Positions 24,511 through 32,814 of a stretch of 64,000 nucleotides of DNA are shown piece after piece; the first letter of the stretch is position 1; the number at the start of each line of letters is the position of its first letter. Position numbers and translations under genes: made by a program. Source of the DNA: Fabrea salina (lineage: Eukaryota; Ciliophora; Heterotrichea; Heterotrichida; Fabreidae); contig JALIHJ010000004.1 of NCBI GenBank assembly GCA_022984795.1, positions 248,001 through 312,000 on the forward strand. The letters run 5' to 3'. The notes under the pieces were generated by a model. The model was not told the origin of the DNA. It ran no database searches and worked only from the letters and a program-made list of their open reading frames with translations.

Positions 24511-24912
24511 ATGGAAAGCGCAGGATTTGTGTGCGAGTACCCAACATGCGGACGTATTCTAAGCTCTAAGTACAATCTGAAGCGCCATATAGAGTCTTGC
24601 CACTTAGGCGTGCGGCCATACGAGTGCAACATATGTTTTAAAAGGTTTTCATCCAAACAAAACAAGCGAGAGCACATACGCTTGCAACATTCTTACTCAG
24701 AAACTACGCCAATCCCAACAATCAAAATAGAAACCCACGAAGACATTCCTATACCTAAACTCACTAATCTAGTAATGCAATCCCAAGACCCTGAACTAAG
24801 GCCACTATCGAAGGTAGTAAGAATCTACATGTATTCTGAAGGTTTTTTGAACTCCTCACTGCCTCCTGTGTCCACTGACAGACAAGCTAATTCTTCGCTA
24901 CCTTCTATGTAA
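24511..24912 (+). CDS. Two-finger C2H2 zinc-finger protein
   Basis: 133 residues. Two adjacent C2H2 fingers at residues 8-60: CEYPTCGRILSSKYNLKRHIESCH and CNICFKRFSSKQNKREHIRLQH, joined by a LGVRPYE linker close to the canonical TGEKPY type. The remainder is polar with no other domain. Likely a nucleic-acid-binding regulator. C2H2 proteins of this short type are not numerous in ciliates. Confidence 0.88.
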   Translation: MESAGFVCEYPTCGRILSSKYNLKRHIESCHLGVRPYECNICFKRFSSKQNKREHIRLQHSYSETTPIPTIKIETHEDIPIPKLTNLVMQSQDPELRPLSKVVRIYMYSEGFLNSSLPPVSTDRQANSSLPSM

Positions 24913-24935
24913 ACTAAATTCAGTATTTCTTAACA

Positions 24936-25721
24936 TTAACTAACCAACTCGTCAAAGTAGCACTCGTAGTGGTAGTACTTCTTCCTTATAACAACTAAAG
25001 GAACCATTGGAACTCCAGTTCTGAAACTTAAGTGCAAACAGCACAAGTCGCACTTAGTCTTGAACATCTCTTGTCTTTCATCGACAAACTTAATGATGCT
25101 CAAGATAACCCTGATCATTCTTCTGCCCTCGCTTTCTATAAGTTCTTTCCACTTGGATTCTACAAGTGACTTGAGTTTAGCCAAAATAAGACTTTCGTTG
25201 GTTAGTTTGAACCCTGACTTTCTGATTAGTCCGTCCTGGACTTCTGCATAAGCTTTAATTCCAAACTTAAGTGAAAGGTGGAGTTGGATAGTGTGGTCGT
25301 CTTTGTGTTTGATTTCTGCTTGCACGCGCTTTTCAAGGAACTCAAGAGCTTCTTCTGTAGAGGAGCGAATTGGGGAGAGTTTGCCTAAGTTCTTGTGAGT
25401 CCATAAGTACCTGAAGGCCTGGTCTATGCGTCCAGTTACTTGTCTGAGTAGTTTGGTGTTGGCGCTTTGTTCCAAGAGTTCTGCTGACTTTGGAGTGTGG
25501 GGTACTTTGGCCCTGGAAAGTTCAGTTTCTCTTTTTTTGATGAACTGGATGTTTTTGAATATTTCTTCTTCTATTCTGGCAGCTTCTTCGTTAATTTCAG
25601 ATAAGAATTCAGGGTCTTTGTCAATGTTGGTTTCGATGCTTTTCACAAAGGCCTTAAGTCTGTAGGTTTTTTTAATAGTCACTGAGACAAGTTCTCTTAA
25701 GTCTTCTAAGCTAGAACTCAT
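24936..25721 (-). CDS. Mediator subunit 27-like protein (tentative)
   Basis: 261 residues. The helical N-terminal two thirds contain coiled coil (LSEINEEAARIEEEIFKNIQFIKKRETELS). The C-terminal 35 residues form a probable zinc site: CDLCCLHLSFRTGVPMVPLVVIRKKYYHYEC, i.e. CxxC near 20 residues before a HxxC pair, the pattern and position found in Med27 (C..C...L.P....W....YH..C). The assignment rests on that C-terminal pattern and overall shape only. Confidence 0.55.
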   Translation of the reverse strand: MSSSLEDLRELVSVTIKKTYRLKAFVKSIETNIDKDPEFLSEINEEAARIEEEIFKNIQFIKKRETELSRAKVPHTPKSAELLEQSANTKLLRQVTGRIDQAFRYLWTHKNLGKLSPIRSSTEEALEFLEKRVQAEIKHKDDHTIQLHLSLKFGIKAYAEVQDGLIRKSGFKLTNESLILAKLKSLVESKWKELIESEGRRMIRVILSIIKFVDERQEMFKTKCDLCCLHLSFRTGVPMVPLVVIRKKYYHYECYFDELVS

Positions 25722-25732
25722 TATTATTGTAC

Positions 25733-25927
25733 TTAGTTAGTTTTTTTATATTTTACTCTAACTGAGTCATTGTTTGTACAGCTTAGTAAGAAATCACTTT
25801 GATGGTTGGTCCTTTTAGCTTCTTCAGGTTTATTAGAGTTAACTCTTTCTTGGTAGCTGTTTATCTGTTCTTGTATGTTTTCGTCTAAGTTTATCCCTGG
25901 AGACCTTCTAATTCCTCTTCCCTCCAT
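25733..25927 (-). CDS. Tiny basic protein, family member A
   Basis: 64 residues from ATG 25927. The N-terminal box RGIRRSPGINLDENIQEQ and C-terminal box NDSVRVKYKKTN are shared with two other small genes at 26610-26822 and 26844-27035. No hydrophobic segment; probably disordered apart from the boxes. I do not recognise the family. Its start is 13 bp from the divergent TLS1-like gene. Confidence 0.7.
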   Translation of the reverse strand: MEGRGIRRSPGINLDENIQEQINSYQERVNSNKPEEAKRTNHQSDFLLSCTNNDSVRVKYKKTN

Positions 25928-25940
25928 GTTAGTAATTTCT

Positions 25941-26534
25941 ATGTTTAAGAAACTCACCAAAAGACCCAAACTCAAACTAGACGAAGCAAAAGAAGACATC
26001 ACCAACTCTGTGCAAAAACTCCCCAAAAAAAGACAAAGAGGCATACAAGGAACCGAACCCAAAGTCTATCAAACAGAAGAAGAACTTCCTTGCTTAAGCA
26101 AAAACTTTGTAAAGCCCAACTCACAACCTAAAGAAAAGCCTAAGTCTTCTCCTCAAAGAGAAGAAAGCGAACTCTACACAGTGCCTGAACAATACAAAAT
26201 AGACAACTCAAGGATTCGAGATGGACACGAACGCACACCTTGGCTTTCAAAGCTGGCAGAAGTGCCTTTGTCGCTTGAACACAAACTAGACAACATCGAA
26301 AGCACAGAAGCTGCTATGAGAAGTGTGTTTGGTGAAAACCCTAGCACCAGCAGATTTTCACACTTGCACTCTGAACACTATGAAACCCACAAAATGAACC
26401 ACGAGCATACCCGAACTGCGGAGAAACTTGAAAACAAAATAGTCAAGCAGTTCTCACTCAAAAAACTCAGAAAAGAAAAACAAAAAAAAGCTTACAAAAA
26501 TAAACTTATTGAACAGCTTTTAAATCAGAACTGA
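25941..26534 (+). CDS. TLS1/C9orf78-like spliceosome-associated protein
   Basis: 197 residues from ATG 25941 (MFKKLTKRPKLK). Lys-rich ends, a central LYTVPEQYKIDN segment, and the LAEVPLSLEHKLDNIESTEAAMRSVFGE block, close in pattern to the conserved core of C9orf78/TLS1 (GI.EVDLGI..K..NIE.TE). In yeast and human, TLS1/C9orf78 binds the Brr2 helicase and influences 3' splice-site use. Moderate certainty. Other splicing genes (SF1, Dim1, LSm6) lie within the same window. Confidence 0.65.
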   Translation: MFKKLTKRPKLKLDEAKEDITNSVQKLPKKRQRGIQGTEPKVYQTEEELPCLSKNFVKPNSQPKEKPKSSPQREESELYTVPEQYKIDNSRIRDGHERTPWLSKLAEVPLSLEHKLDNIESTEAAMRSVFGENPSTSRFSHLHSEHYETHKMNHEHTRTAEKLENKIVKQFSLKKLRKEKQKKAYKNKLIEQLLNQN

Positions 26535-26609
26535 TTTGAAAATAAATAAATGGACTTAGTTAAATCTAAAAGTATTACCTTAAAGTTAAGTGTAGTCAGT
26601 ACTGTACTA

Positions 26610-26822
26610 TTAGACTTGTCTTCTCTTGAAGTATTTTCTTCTAATATAGTTGTTGTCAAACGAAACTAAAATTGAAGAATTTTGTGTGTTGTTTTGATGG
26701 ACCGGGGAAGTTTCCAGACTATTAGAATTTAACTTGAGTTGAAACTGTGTAAGCTGTTCGTCTATGTCTTCGTCTAAGTTAATGCCTGGTGTTCTTCTTA
26801 TCCTTCTGTTGTTGAATTCCAT
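26610..26822 (-). CDS. Tiny basic protein, family member B
   Basis: 70 residues. The same two boxes as member A: RRIRRTPGINLDEDIDEQ near the N-terminus and DNNYIRRKYFKRRQV at the C-terminus, with an Asn/Ser/Gln-rich middle. It is tandem and in the same orientation as member C. Confidence 0.7.
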   Translation of the reverse strand: MEFNNRRIRRTPGINLDEDIDEQLTQFQLKLNSNSLETSPVHQNNTQNSSILVSFDNNYIRRKYFKRRQV

Positions 26823-26843
26823 TTTATTATTATCAAAGGTCTT

Positions 26844-27035
26844 CTAAGCGCCTAACTTTAGCACTAAATCATTAGGTCTCCTTCTTGTATACTTGACTCT
26901 TACAAAGTCGTTGTAGGGTGTAGGTAATAGCTTGTTATTTCTAGGTGAGTTACGGGTTACTTCTATTTGGTCATTTCTAGAGTTCTGGTAAATAACTTCA
27001 TCTGAGTTGATAGAACCAGTATTTTGGTTGTTCAT
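26844..27035 (-). CDS. Tiny basic protein, family member C
   Basis: 63 residues. A more divergent N-terminal box (TGSINSDEVIYQN) and the same C-terminal box (YNDFVRVKYTRRRPND). The gene starts 21 bp upstream of member B. Function unknown. Confidence 0.65.
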   Translation of the reverse strand: MNNQNTGSINSDEVIYQNSRNDQIEVTRNSPRNNKLLPTPYNDFVRVKYTRRRPNDLVLKLGA

Positions 27036-27137
27036 ATTTAATACTAAAACAAGTGTTAATATTCAAGTTTAAACATGACTACAACTATTTGAAACAAACC
27101 TCCAAACGGCTCACTAATATCAATAAGTTTTTATAAA

Positions 27138-27731
27138 ATGGCCCTTGCAGTTTGGAAAATATACTGTCACCTACTAGATAAGAACCCTTTAATAACCCAG
27201 TAAGTACTATTCAGAATGGCAAGTGGAGCTATACTTACAACTGTAGCAGATTTTATATGCCAGATGTTTTTAGAAGAGCACAAAAAATACAACAAAAAAA
27301 GAGGAGCAGTGCTTGCAACCTACGGAGGTGCTGAAATGGGTGTTGAAAGTCGGTTATGGTTTCCACTGCTCGATAGAGTCCTGGGGTCAAGCATGACCTT
27401 TGCTTCGGCTATTAAAAAACTCATTCTTGACCAGTTTTTGTATTCGCCAATTGAAACAGCCTCTATGATGAAGTGGACCAACTTTTTCGAGAGAAGAACA
27501 GAAAAGTTTGAGGACAAAATATCTGATGACTACTTTTTGGCTTTGTTGGGAGTTTACCTTATTTGGATTCCTTCGTCTTTTTTGTCGTTTTATATGATTC
27601 CTTTGAAGTTTAGAGGACTGTTTGTGGGTATGGTTGATTTGGTTTCTGATACTTTCATGGCCTATGCTTCACACAACAACCTCAATCAAAGATTTAAAGC
27701 TTATTTTAGCATAAGTAATGACTCTTCCTAA
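27138..27731 (+). CDS. Mpv17/PMP22-family membrane protein, one 15-nt intron
   Basis: 192 residues. Exon 1 (MALAVWKIYCHLLDKNPLITQ) joins through a 15-nt intron at 27200-27214 (GTAAGTACTATTCAG, phase 2) to MASGAILTTVADFICQ, recreating the family N-terminus (W..Y...L..HP..T......G.L...GD...Q). Further marks: WFPLLDRVLG, KLILDQFLYSPIE, W...F and IWIPSSFLSFYMIPLKFRGLFVG. Mpv17 proteins are four-helix proteins of mitochondrial inner or peroxisomal membranes. Confidence 0.93.
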
Positions 27732-27738
27732 TAAATTC

Positions 27739-28512
27739 ATGCGAGTAATTCCAATTAAGTTCTTTGCTGACAACTACTGCTACGCAGTCTTCAACAAAGC
27801 CAAACCAGTTCTTTCTTTGGTCGACCCTGCAGACTTCCAAGCTGTGTCTTCTTTTTTGGACTCCCAACTTCCAAACTTAACTTTGTCTTACGTGTTCTCC
27901 ACTCACAAGCACTACGACCACTCCAGAGACAACCTCAAGATCAAAGAACTTCACCCCCAAGTAGAAATATTTGGAGGAGAAAATGACAGCATCCCAGGAG
28001 TCACTACTCAAGTAAAAGACAACCAAAAACTCAGTTTGAGCAACGGACTAGAAGTTAGGGTTCTCTACACGCCCTGCCACACCCAAGGCCACGTTATGTT
28101 TTACTTTGAAGGCGAGCCCTCTGTGCTGTTCACTGGAGACACTCTTTTTGTAGGCGGCTGTGGAAAGTTCTTTGAAGGAAATGCAGAGGACATGTACAAC
28201 TCACTTGAAAAGGTAAAACAACTCAGAGGGGATACACAGATATACTGTGGGCACGAGTATACTCTCAGCAACTTAGAGTGGGCTGCAAAGGTAGACACTG
28301 ACAACGAATACTTAATGGAAAAACTAAAGTGGGTCAGGCAAAGACGCAGCAAAGAACTTGAAACAGTGCCTTCTACAGTAGAAGAAGAAATGAAAACTAA
28401 CCCTTTCATGAGAGCTGAGAAACTAGCCCCTGCTTTAGGAGTTGACGGGCCCATTGAAGCCATAGCTAAACTCAGATACATGAAAAACAACGCTCAAACC
28501 TTAATTCCTTAA
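27739..28512 (+). CDS. HAGH: Hydroxyacylglutathione hydrolase (glyoxalase II)
   Basis: 257 residues from ATG 27739 (MRVIPIKFFADNYCYAV, the normal glyoxalase II start). An upstream in-frame ATG at 27718 overlaps the Mpv17 stop and is less likely. The metallo-beta-lactamase metal motif is modified: THKHYDHSRDN (T.HH.DH usual), so the first His is Lys while the other ligands remain. Other marks: GHVMFYFEG, FTGDTLFVGGCGKFFEG, IYCGHEYTLSNLEWA. It hydrolyses S-D-lactoylglutathione. Only 8 bp separate it from the Mpv17 gene. Confidence 0.93.
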   Translation: MRVIPIKFFADNYCYAVFNKAKPVLSLVDPADFQAVSSFLDSQLPNLTLSYVFSTHKHYDHSRDNLKIKELHPQVEIFGGENDSIPGVTTQVKDNQKLSLSNGLEVRVLYTPCHTQGHVMFYFEGEPSVLFTGDTLFVGGCGKFFEGNAEDMYNSLEKVKQLRGDTQIYCGHEYTLSNLEWAAKVDTDNEYLMEKLKWVRQRRSKELETVPSTVEEEMKTNPFMRAEKLAPALGVDGPIEAIAKLRYMKNNAQTLIP

Positions 28513-28521
28513 TTACAGTTA

Positions 28522-29397
28522 TCACAGAGTTTGGTACCTCTCTCGCTCTAATGGAACCACTTCAACGGAAACAATGTCCCAGTCTTTAGGCACTTGGAAT
28601 TCCTGGTAAGTTTTGCAGTGCTTCACAAAGCTAGTTTGGTTTTGTGTGGTTTTACAGTTGAATATAACTCTGCACCTAAGCCCAGCAAGCGCCGTAAGCT
28701 TCCTAAGAGCTGTTTTGCACAGAGGACAACTGTGCCTTGAAGGTTGGTTTTCTAGGTCTAAGTCAAAGATTCCCATTCCTTTGCTAACGTTAACTCTCTG
28801 TTTGTAAGCTTCGCAGCTAGGGTTGAAGCAAACCCCCTCCACCACAAACCCTGCTCTTTTGTGTTTCCATAAAGGCACAAGGCACCTTACCTGTGCTTGG
28901 CTGAGCATAACAGTGATTTGGGATGAGTTTTCTATATTATAATCCGACAAAGTGTGTTGGTCTTCGAGTTCCAAGTCGTCAATGAGGAGTTTGCTTGGGT
29001 TTTGGAAGTTTTCTTTGAGTTGGTGGATAGAAGTGGACCTGTGGTAGATTTCTTTGGACTTGGTGACTTGGTCGTTATTCAGGATCAAAAAGGAAATCTT
29101 GACTTTGTCGGAGCAATCTTGTTTGACCTTTACTTTGAGTAAAGTGCCTGACTTTATGTTGTGTTCTCTAATTGACAAGTTGCTAGTTGATCGGATTCTG
29201 GCTTGCTTGGTAGTGTAAGTCATCTTTAGCGAACTTGAGTCGTAATGGCTTTTGAGGTACTCAAGGACGGACTTGGTAAGTTGTTTAAAAGTGGTGCTTC
29301 CAGGCTTCTTTAAGGATAACTTTGACACTTTGAAATAAGTGAGATCGAGTTTGAAGTGCAGAGTTACCTCTGAATTAAGGGACTGTTCGCATCCCAT
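28522..29397 (-). CDS. Putative myristoylated protein with ubiquitin-like domains and zinc-binding C-terminus
   Basis: 291 residues starting MGCEQSLN (Gly-2, Cys-3: N-myristoylation/palmitoylation). Two stretches look ubiquitin-like (VTLHFKLDLTYFKVSKLSL...TLLKVKVK and KISFLILNNDQVTKSK...SSQITVML). The C-terminal part has a Cys pattern for zinc binding (GVCFNPSCEAYKQRV...SCPLCKTALRKL), as seen in a ubiquitin-like/zinc family in ciliates that I know only by pattern. Function unknown. Confidence 0.75.
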   Translation of the reverse strand: MGCEQSLNSEVTLHFKLDLTYFKVSKLSLKKPGSTTFKQLTKSVLEYLKSHYDSSSLKMTYTTKQARIRSTSNLSIREHNIKSGTLLKVKVKQDCSDKVKISFLILNNDQVTKSKEIYHRSTSIHQLKENFQNPSKLLIDDLELEDQHTLSDYNIENSSQITVMLSQAQVRCLVPLWKHKRAGFVVEGVCFNPSCEAYKQRVNVSKGMGIFDLDLENQPSRHSCPLCKTALRKLTALAGLRCRVIFNCKTTQNQTSFVKHCKTYQEFQVPKDWDIVSVEVVPLERERYQTL

Positions 29398-29416
29398 ATT
29401 TAAATATTAAGAAAGC

Positions 29417-30241
29417 CTAACCAGTTTCCAAAAACTTCTGGAGTCTTTCTACTTCAGAGTTGTCTCCGAGCTTCTTAAAGGTTTCTTGGTGCATGTTTTT
29501 GGTTTCGCTTAGCTTGTTGATTAAGTCAGTTTCGAGGTCTTCTAGTTTCTTGAGTTTGCTGGTAGCTTTTTCGAGTTTCTTTTTTTCTTTGTCGACTCGT
29601 AAGCTGTAGTCAGACTTAAGGTTGTTGAGGTACTCGAGTTGGGTAAAAGCTCTTTTTTTTAAAGCACTTTCTTGATAGTTCTTGATTTCTCGGGCCCTGA
29701 CCGCTTTTTCTTCCCTGTCTTTGACTTTGGCTTCTTTTTGGAGTTTGTCGTGGACTTTGGACTGTTCCCTGGTTTCTTTATTAATTTCAATTTTCTTTTT
29801 GTGGATTTCTTCTTGGAGTTGTTTTAGGTTTTGTCTGTGTTGCTTCCTGACTTCTGCGAACTGTTGTCTTTTTTTCCTTTCTTCAACTGCGCTTTGCTTA
29901 ACTATGCTGAGTTTTTCTTCCTTTTTTTTGGCGTTTCTTTGTTTCTTCTTTTCTTGTTCTTCTTGTTTTTTAAGCATTTCGTCTATTTTAGTTCTGAACT
30001 TCGTGTCGTTTTTGTAGAGTTTGTTAATTCTGTTCTGCAGAATCACTATTTGGTTTTCAGCGTTCTTCCTTTCCGTTGCAGTCAAAAGTTTGTTAACTCC
30101 TGTGGAATCACCTGTTCTTTGGGGAGATGTTGTTGAGGAGGTCAGTGTGCGTCCTACAGATTTAAAGTCTAGTCTTGGAGAGTTCTTCACTGACTTTTTT
30201 ATTCTTCTGAAAGATGGGCTGATTACTTGGTCTCCGTCCAT
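29417..30241 (-). CDS. Coiled-coil protein
   Basis: 274 residues. A basic, Ser-rich N-terminus (MDGDQVISPSFRRIKKS) is followed by about 210 residues of highly charged single helix or coiled coil rich in Lys, Glu and Arg (QEEQEKKKQRNAKKKEEKL; LQEEIHKKKIEINKETREQ). No other domain. Confidence 0.8.
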   Translation of the reverse strand: MDGDQVISPSFRRIKKSVKNSPRLDFKSVGRTLTSSTTSPQRTGDSTGVNKLLTATERKNAENQIVILQNRINKLYKNDTKFRTKIDEMLKKQEEQEKKKQRNAKKKEEKLSIVKQSAVEERKKRQQFAEVRKQHRQNLKQLQEEIHKKKIEINKETREQSKVHDKLQKEAKVKDREEKAVRAREIKNYQESALKKRAFTQLEYLNNLKSDYSLRVDKEKKKLEKATSKLKKLEDLETDLINKLSETKNMHQETFKKLGDNSEVERLQKFLETG

Positions 30242-30253
30242 ATTAAACCTTAA

Positions 30254-31306
30254 TTAGCTTTTATCAACTTTGTAAACTTGAAACAGTGCTTCCAGCTGGG
30301 TCTTTTTTTGGGTTTCCCAAAGTTCTTTTAACTCAAGGGTTTCTAGAAGGGCCTTTTTGTCTGAGTCTTTTAAAGCAGGAAGGGGGTGTTCTGGTTTGTC
30401 CTCGCTGTGCTCCTCTTCAGACTCCATGATGATCTGTGGAGGAACTTCTTCTTCTGACTCTTCGCTTGAAGAAGCAATAACTGCCCCTGTTTCGTCTACA
30501 GGCTTTCCTTTGGGGTTCCAGGGACCTATGTTTTGGTTGAGACACCCCCTTGGGCAGTTGCACTTTCCGCCCAAAAACTCAGGAATGCTTTCGGGGTCTG
30601 CAAGTTTAAAGAGTTCTTCTGAGTAGTTTTTGTTGTAAATGCCTATTTTAGAACGGGTTTGGGGATCAATGAAGCCTTTAACGGTACTCCAAACCATTGT
30701 GAACAAAGAAGGAGCGTTCACAATAAACATATTCCCCAGGATTTCTGGGTAATAGTCCTGTGACACTGAAGAAGCTATTTTAATGAAGTTGTAGACTTGC
30801 TTGTTCATTAACTTAGTAGAAATTCCTGATAGGTCCAGAATAGTTAAACTGGTTTCAATGTGTTTCCCAGCAGCACTTGAGCACGCTGGGAACTTTGCAA
30901 GCATTAGTCTTTCGTATTCCCTGACGTAGTACTTAAGTAGTCTGTCTTCGTTAGTGATTTGGAACAAGTCTTGGATTTTGAGTTGCCCAAGACGCTCTAT
31001 GTAAATGGGCCTTCCTGACTTGTCAGTTTTGTGGTGCCCGTGTGGGTAAAACTTCCGCATTTCAACTACTTCTGGAAAACTGAACTCAAGTATGTGGTCT
31101 GTGCCGAACTCTTGGCGCCACTGCATGTACTTGTTGAACATGTCTAGGGCTTTAGACACATCGAATTTCCTTGCACGCAAGAACCTCAGAAAAGCATGGT
31201 CGTCGTAGCGCACAGGGTCCAAGTTAAAGTGAGCTACGTTTTTTTTAAACTCTTCAAGGGCTTGTTCTTGTACCTGCGTTAAGTTGCCCAAACAACCTGG
31301 TTTCAT
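30254..31306 (-). CDS. Sec14-like CRAL-TRIO lipid-transfer protein
   Basis: 350 residues. CRAL-TRIO-N (YDDHAFLRFLRARKFDVSKALDMFNKYMQWRQEFG) and CRAL-TRIO domain (DKSGRPIYIERLG, TILDLSGIS, DYYPEILGNMFIVNAPSLFTMVWSTVKGFIDPQTRSKIGIY, IPEFLGGKCNCP), then an acidic tail (SSSEESEEEVPP) and a final helix. Sec14 proteins exchange phosphatidylinositol and phosphatidylcholine between membranes. Plain family member. Confidence 0.95.
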   Translation of the reverse strand: MKPGCLGNLTQVQEQALEEFKKNVAHFNLDPVRYDDHAFLRFLRARKFDVSKALDMFNKYMQWRQEFGTDHILEFSFPEVVEMRKFYPHGHHKTDKSGRPIYIERLGQLKIQDLFQITNEDRLLKYYVREYERLMLAKFPACSSAAGKHIETSLTILDLSGISTKLMNKQVYNFIKIASSVSQDYYPEILGNMFIVNAPSLFTMVWSTVKGFIDPQTRSKIGIYNKNYSEELFKLADPESIPEFLGGKCNCPRGCLNQNIGPWNPKGKPVDETGAVIASSSEESEEEVPPQIIMESEEEHSEDKPEHPLPALKDSDKKALLETLELKELWETQKKTQLEALFQVYKVDKS

Positions 31307-31315
31307 TTATAAAAA

Positions 31316-31456
31316 ATGTTGTGAGGAGGATTTTGTTTTGTGTTCCTGGGCGGGTTCATACTGCAGCTACTGATTGACTTTTTAAACAAGTTAATTAAGA
31401 AAGAACCCCTCCAAGAGCCTAGACCTGTCGAAGAACCCTGTCAGAAATCTAAATGA
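31316..31456 (+). CDS. Possible mini membrane protein with in-frame TGA at codon 3
   Basis: A frame starting ATG 31316 behind TTTATAAAAA, divergent from the Sec14 gene. Codon 3 is TGA; after it the frame stays open as GGFCFVFLGGFILQLL, a TM helix, then IDFLNKLIKKEP and a short Pro/Glu tail to a TGA at 31454-31456. No 15-nt intron removes the TGA and no other ATG lies in the frame. It could be a relic, a read-through product or chance. TGA is a normal terminator elsewhere in the window. Confidence 0.3.
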
Positions 31457-31535
31457 CAGTAACTGCTGGGTTTCTGACAAGTGTAACAAGTGAAGACTGA
31501 CTTTAAAGTTTGGGTTAGTCAGAGTTACTTAATAA
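31457..31535. other. Spacer with inverted repeats
   Basis: No gene seen. A perfect 9-bp inverted repeat, TGTCAGAAA (31439-31447) and TTTCTGACA (31471-31479), flanks the mini-ORF stop, and a weaker hairpin (GACTGAC / GTTAGTC) follows. No box motifs identify it as a known RNA class. Confidence 0.4.
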
Positions 31536-31964
31536 CTAATACTCGTGCTTAGAAGAGTAGTCTCTAGGACTTACAACTAGTCCTTTTCCCTTAGCAGCTC
31601 CTCTGTACACGCACTCAACGATGTCAATGAGTTCTTGTTTCTCGCTAAGTGTGAAGTTGAGTTTGTAGTTGTTGCCAGTGCCAAAGTCCACCATGATGAG
31701 TTTGTTTCGGAAAAAGAACATTATAGTACAGGGGTCGTAAAGCTCGTACATAGAGTTGAAGTCAGGCACTTCTGTGATGTCTACTAAGTAAAACACAGCG
31801 AAGTTCTGAAGGTCGTAAGCTACTGAGTAGATCAGTTCATCCATGTGCATGCAAGTGGAGTTGTAGTCGTGTCCAAACCTGATGACAACAACTTTGTCGT
31901 TTTCTCTGAGTATAGCTTGGTCTACCTCCCAGCCATTGTCCAAGTGAGGAAGCATGTAAGACAT
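31536..31964 (-). CDS. TXNL4A: U5 snRNP 15-kDa protein Dim1/TXNL4A
   Basis: 142 residues, exactly the family length. Highly conserved: MSYMLPHLDNGWEVDQAIL, VVVIRFGHDYNSTCMHMDELIYS, FAVFYLVDITEVPDFNSMYELYDPCTIMFFFRNK, MVDFGTGNNYKLN, EYRGA-like VYRGAAKGKGLVVSPRDYS. A thioredoxin fold without redox function; component of the U5 and tri-snRNP, essential for splicing. Confidence 0.97.
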   Translation of the reverse strand: MSYMLPHLDNGWEVDQAILRENDKVVVIRFGHDYNSTCMHMDELIYSVAYDLQNFAVFYLVDITEVPDFNSMYELYDPCTIMFFFRNKLIMVDFGTGNNYKLNFTLSEKQELIDIVECVYRGAAKGKGLVVSPRDYSSKHEY

Positions 31965-31965
31965 T

Positions 31966-32802
31966 TTAGTATAATTTTCTTTTACTTAAAAAGACTTTAC
32001 TAACTCCTTCACTTTTGTTTCTCTTTTTTTTAGTTTTAGGCAAGTCAAGTGAGTTTATGTCTGGGTCAAAATAAAACTCTTGGGAGAACTTGGACTGTGA
32101 TGGAAACTCTAAGTGGAGTTTTTCGAACTTAGAACTGGTGGAGTGGTAAGCTTTTTCCAGAGTTTCTAGAATGAGTGTGTTTCTTTTAAGGTTTTCTTGG
32201 AAGTCAGTTCTAACCGACTTAGTAGTTGGCAGCTTAGTGGGCGGGCTAGTTTTGTTTTCAAGTTTGCTTAGTTGTTGTTTTAGTTGTAAGTTTTCTTGTT
32301 GGAGAGTTCTGATTTCTTTGTTTTCAGAAGACAGTTTTTTGTTTTTTTGTTTGAGTTTGCTGATTTCAGTCTTTAGTTGTTCAAAGTGGGTTTTGTATTC
32401 ATTTTGGAGGTTAATCATTTCTTGGCGGATTTCGTGGTCTGAGTCTTGACTTTTTTCTTTGGAGGCTTCACTGACTTGGGACTCTTCTTCAGAAATTAAC
32501 TTTTCAGTGATGTCCCTAACTTTGTCTTTGTACTTTTGTTGTTCGTAAAAAGTCCCGCTTGTGTTGCAGCTGTTGATCTGCACACTAGAAGTGTGGACTG
32601 AAAAGGGTTTTTCAGGTATTTCTGTGAGGGGCATGTCTGGTCTTTGTTGGGAGTTCCAGTCTTTAAGGCGTTTGTCAAGTTCGAGTTTCTTTATTTGGTT
32701 CTTTTGGTTGAGTTGGTGGCTTTGCTGTACGAGTTGGCGGCTTTTGGCAAGGGCTTCGTCGAGGTTAGGAATCTTTGTGTTTTCTGTATTTAAAGGTTTC
32801 AT
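31966..32802 (-). CDS. Coiled-coil protein
   Basis: 278 residues from ATG 32802 (MKPLNTENTKIPN). The central region is coiled coil (LQNEYKTHFEQLKTEISKLKQKNKKLSSENKEI). A basic tail (PKTKKKRNKSEGVSKVFLSKRKLY). The stop is 1 base from the Dim1 start on the same strand. The other side is divergent from the Cys-rich gene (12 bp). Confidence 0.75.
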   Translation of the reverse strand: MKPLNTENTKIPNLDEALAKSRQLVQQSHQLNQKNQIKKLELDKRLKDWNSQQRPDMPLTEIPEKPFSVHTSSVQINSCNTSGTFYEQQKYKDKVRDITEKLISEEESQVSEASKEKSQDSDHEIRQEMINLQNEYKTHFEQLKTEISKLKQKNKKLSSENKEIRTLQQENLQLKQQLSKLENKTSPPTKLPTTKSVRTDFQENLKRNTLILETLEKAYHSTSSKFEKLHLEFPSQSKFSQEFYFDPDINSLDLPKTKKKRNKSEGVSKVFLSKRKLY

Positions 32803-32814
32803 GCCAAGTATTAA

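Noticed and set aside
31439-31479. SECIS element for a selenoprotein
   Set aside because: The 9-bp hairpin lacks a convincing ATGA...GA quartet with an apical AA loop of the right spacing.
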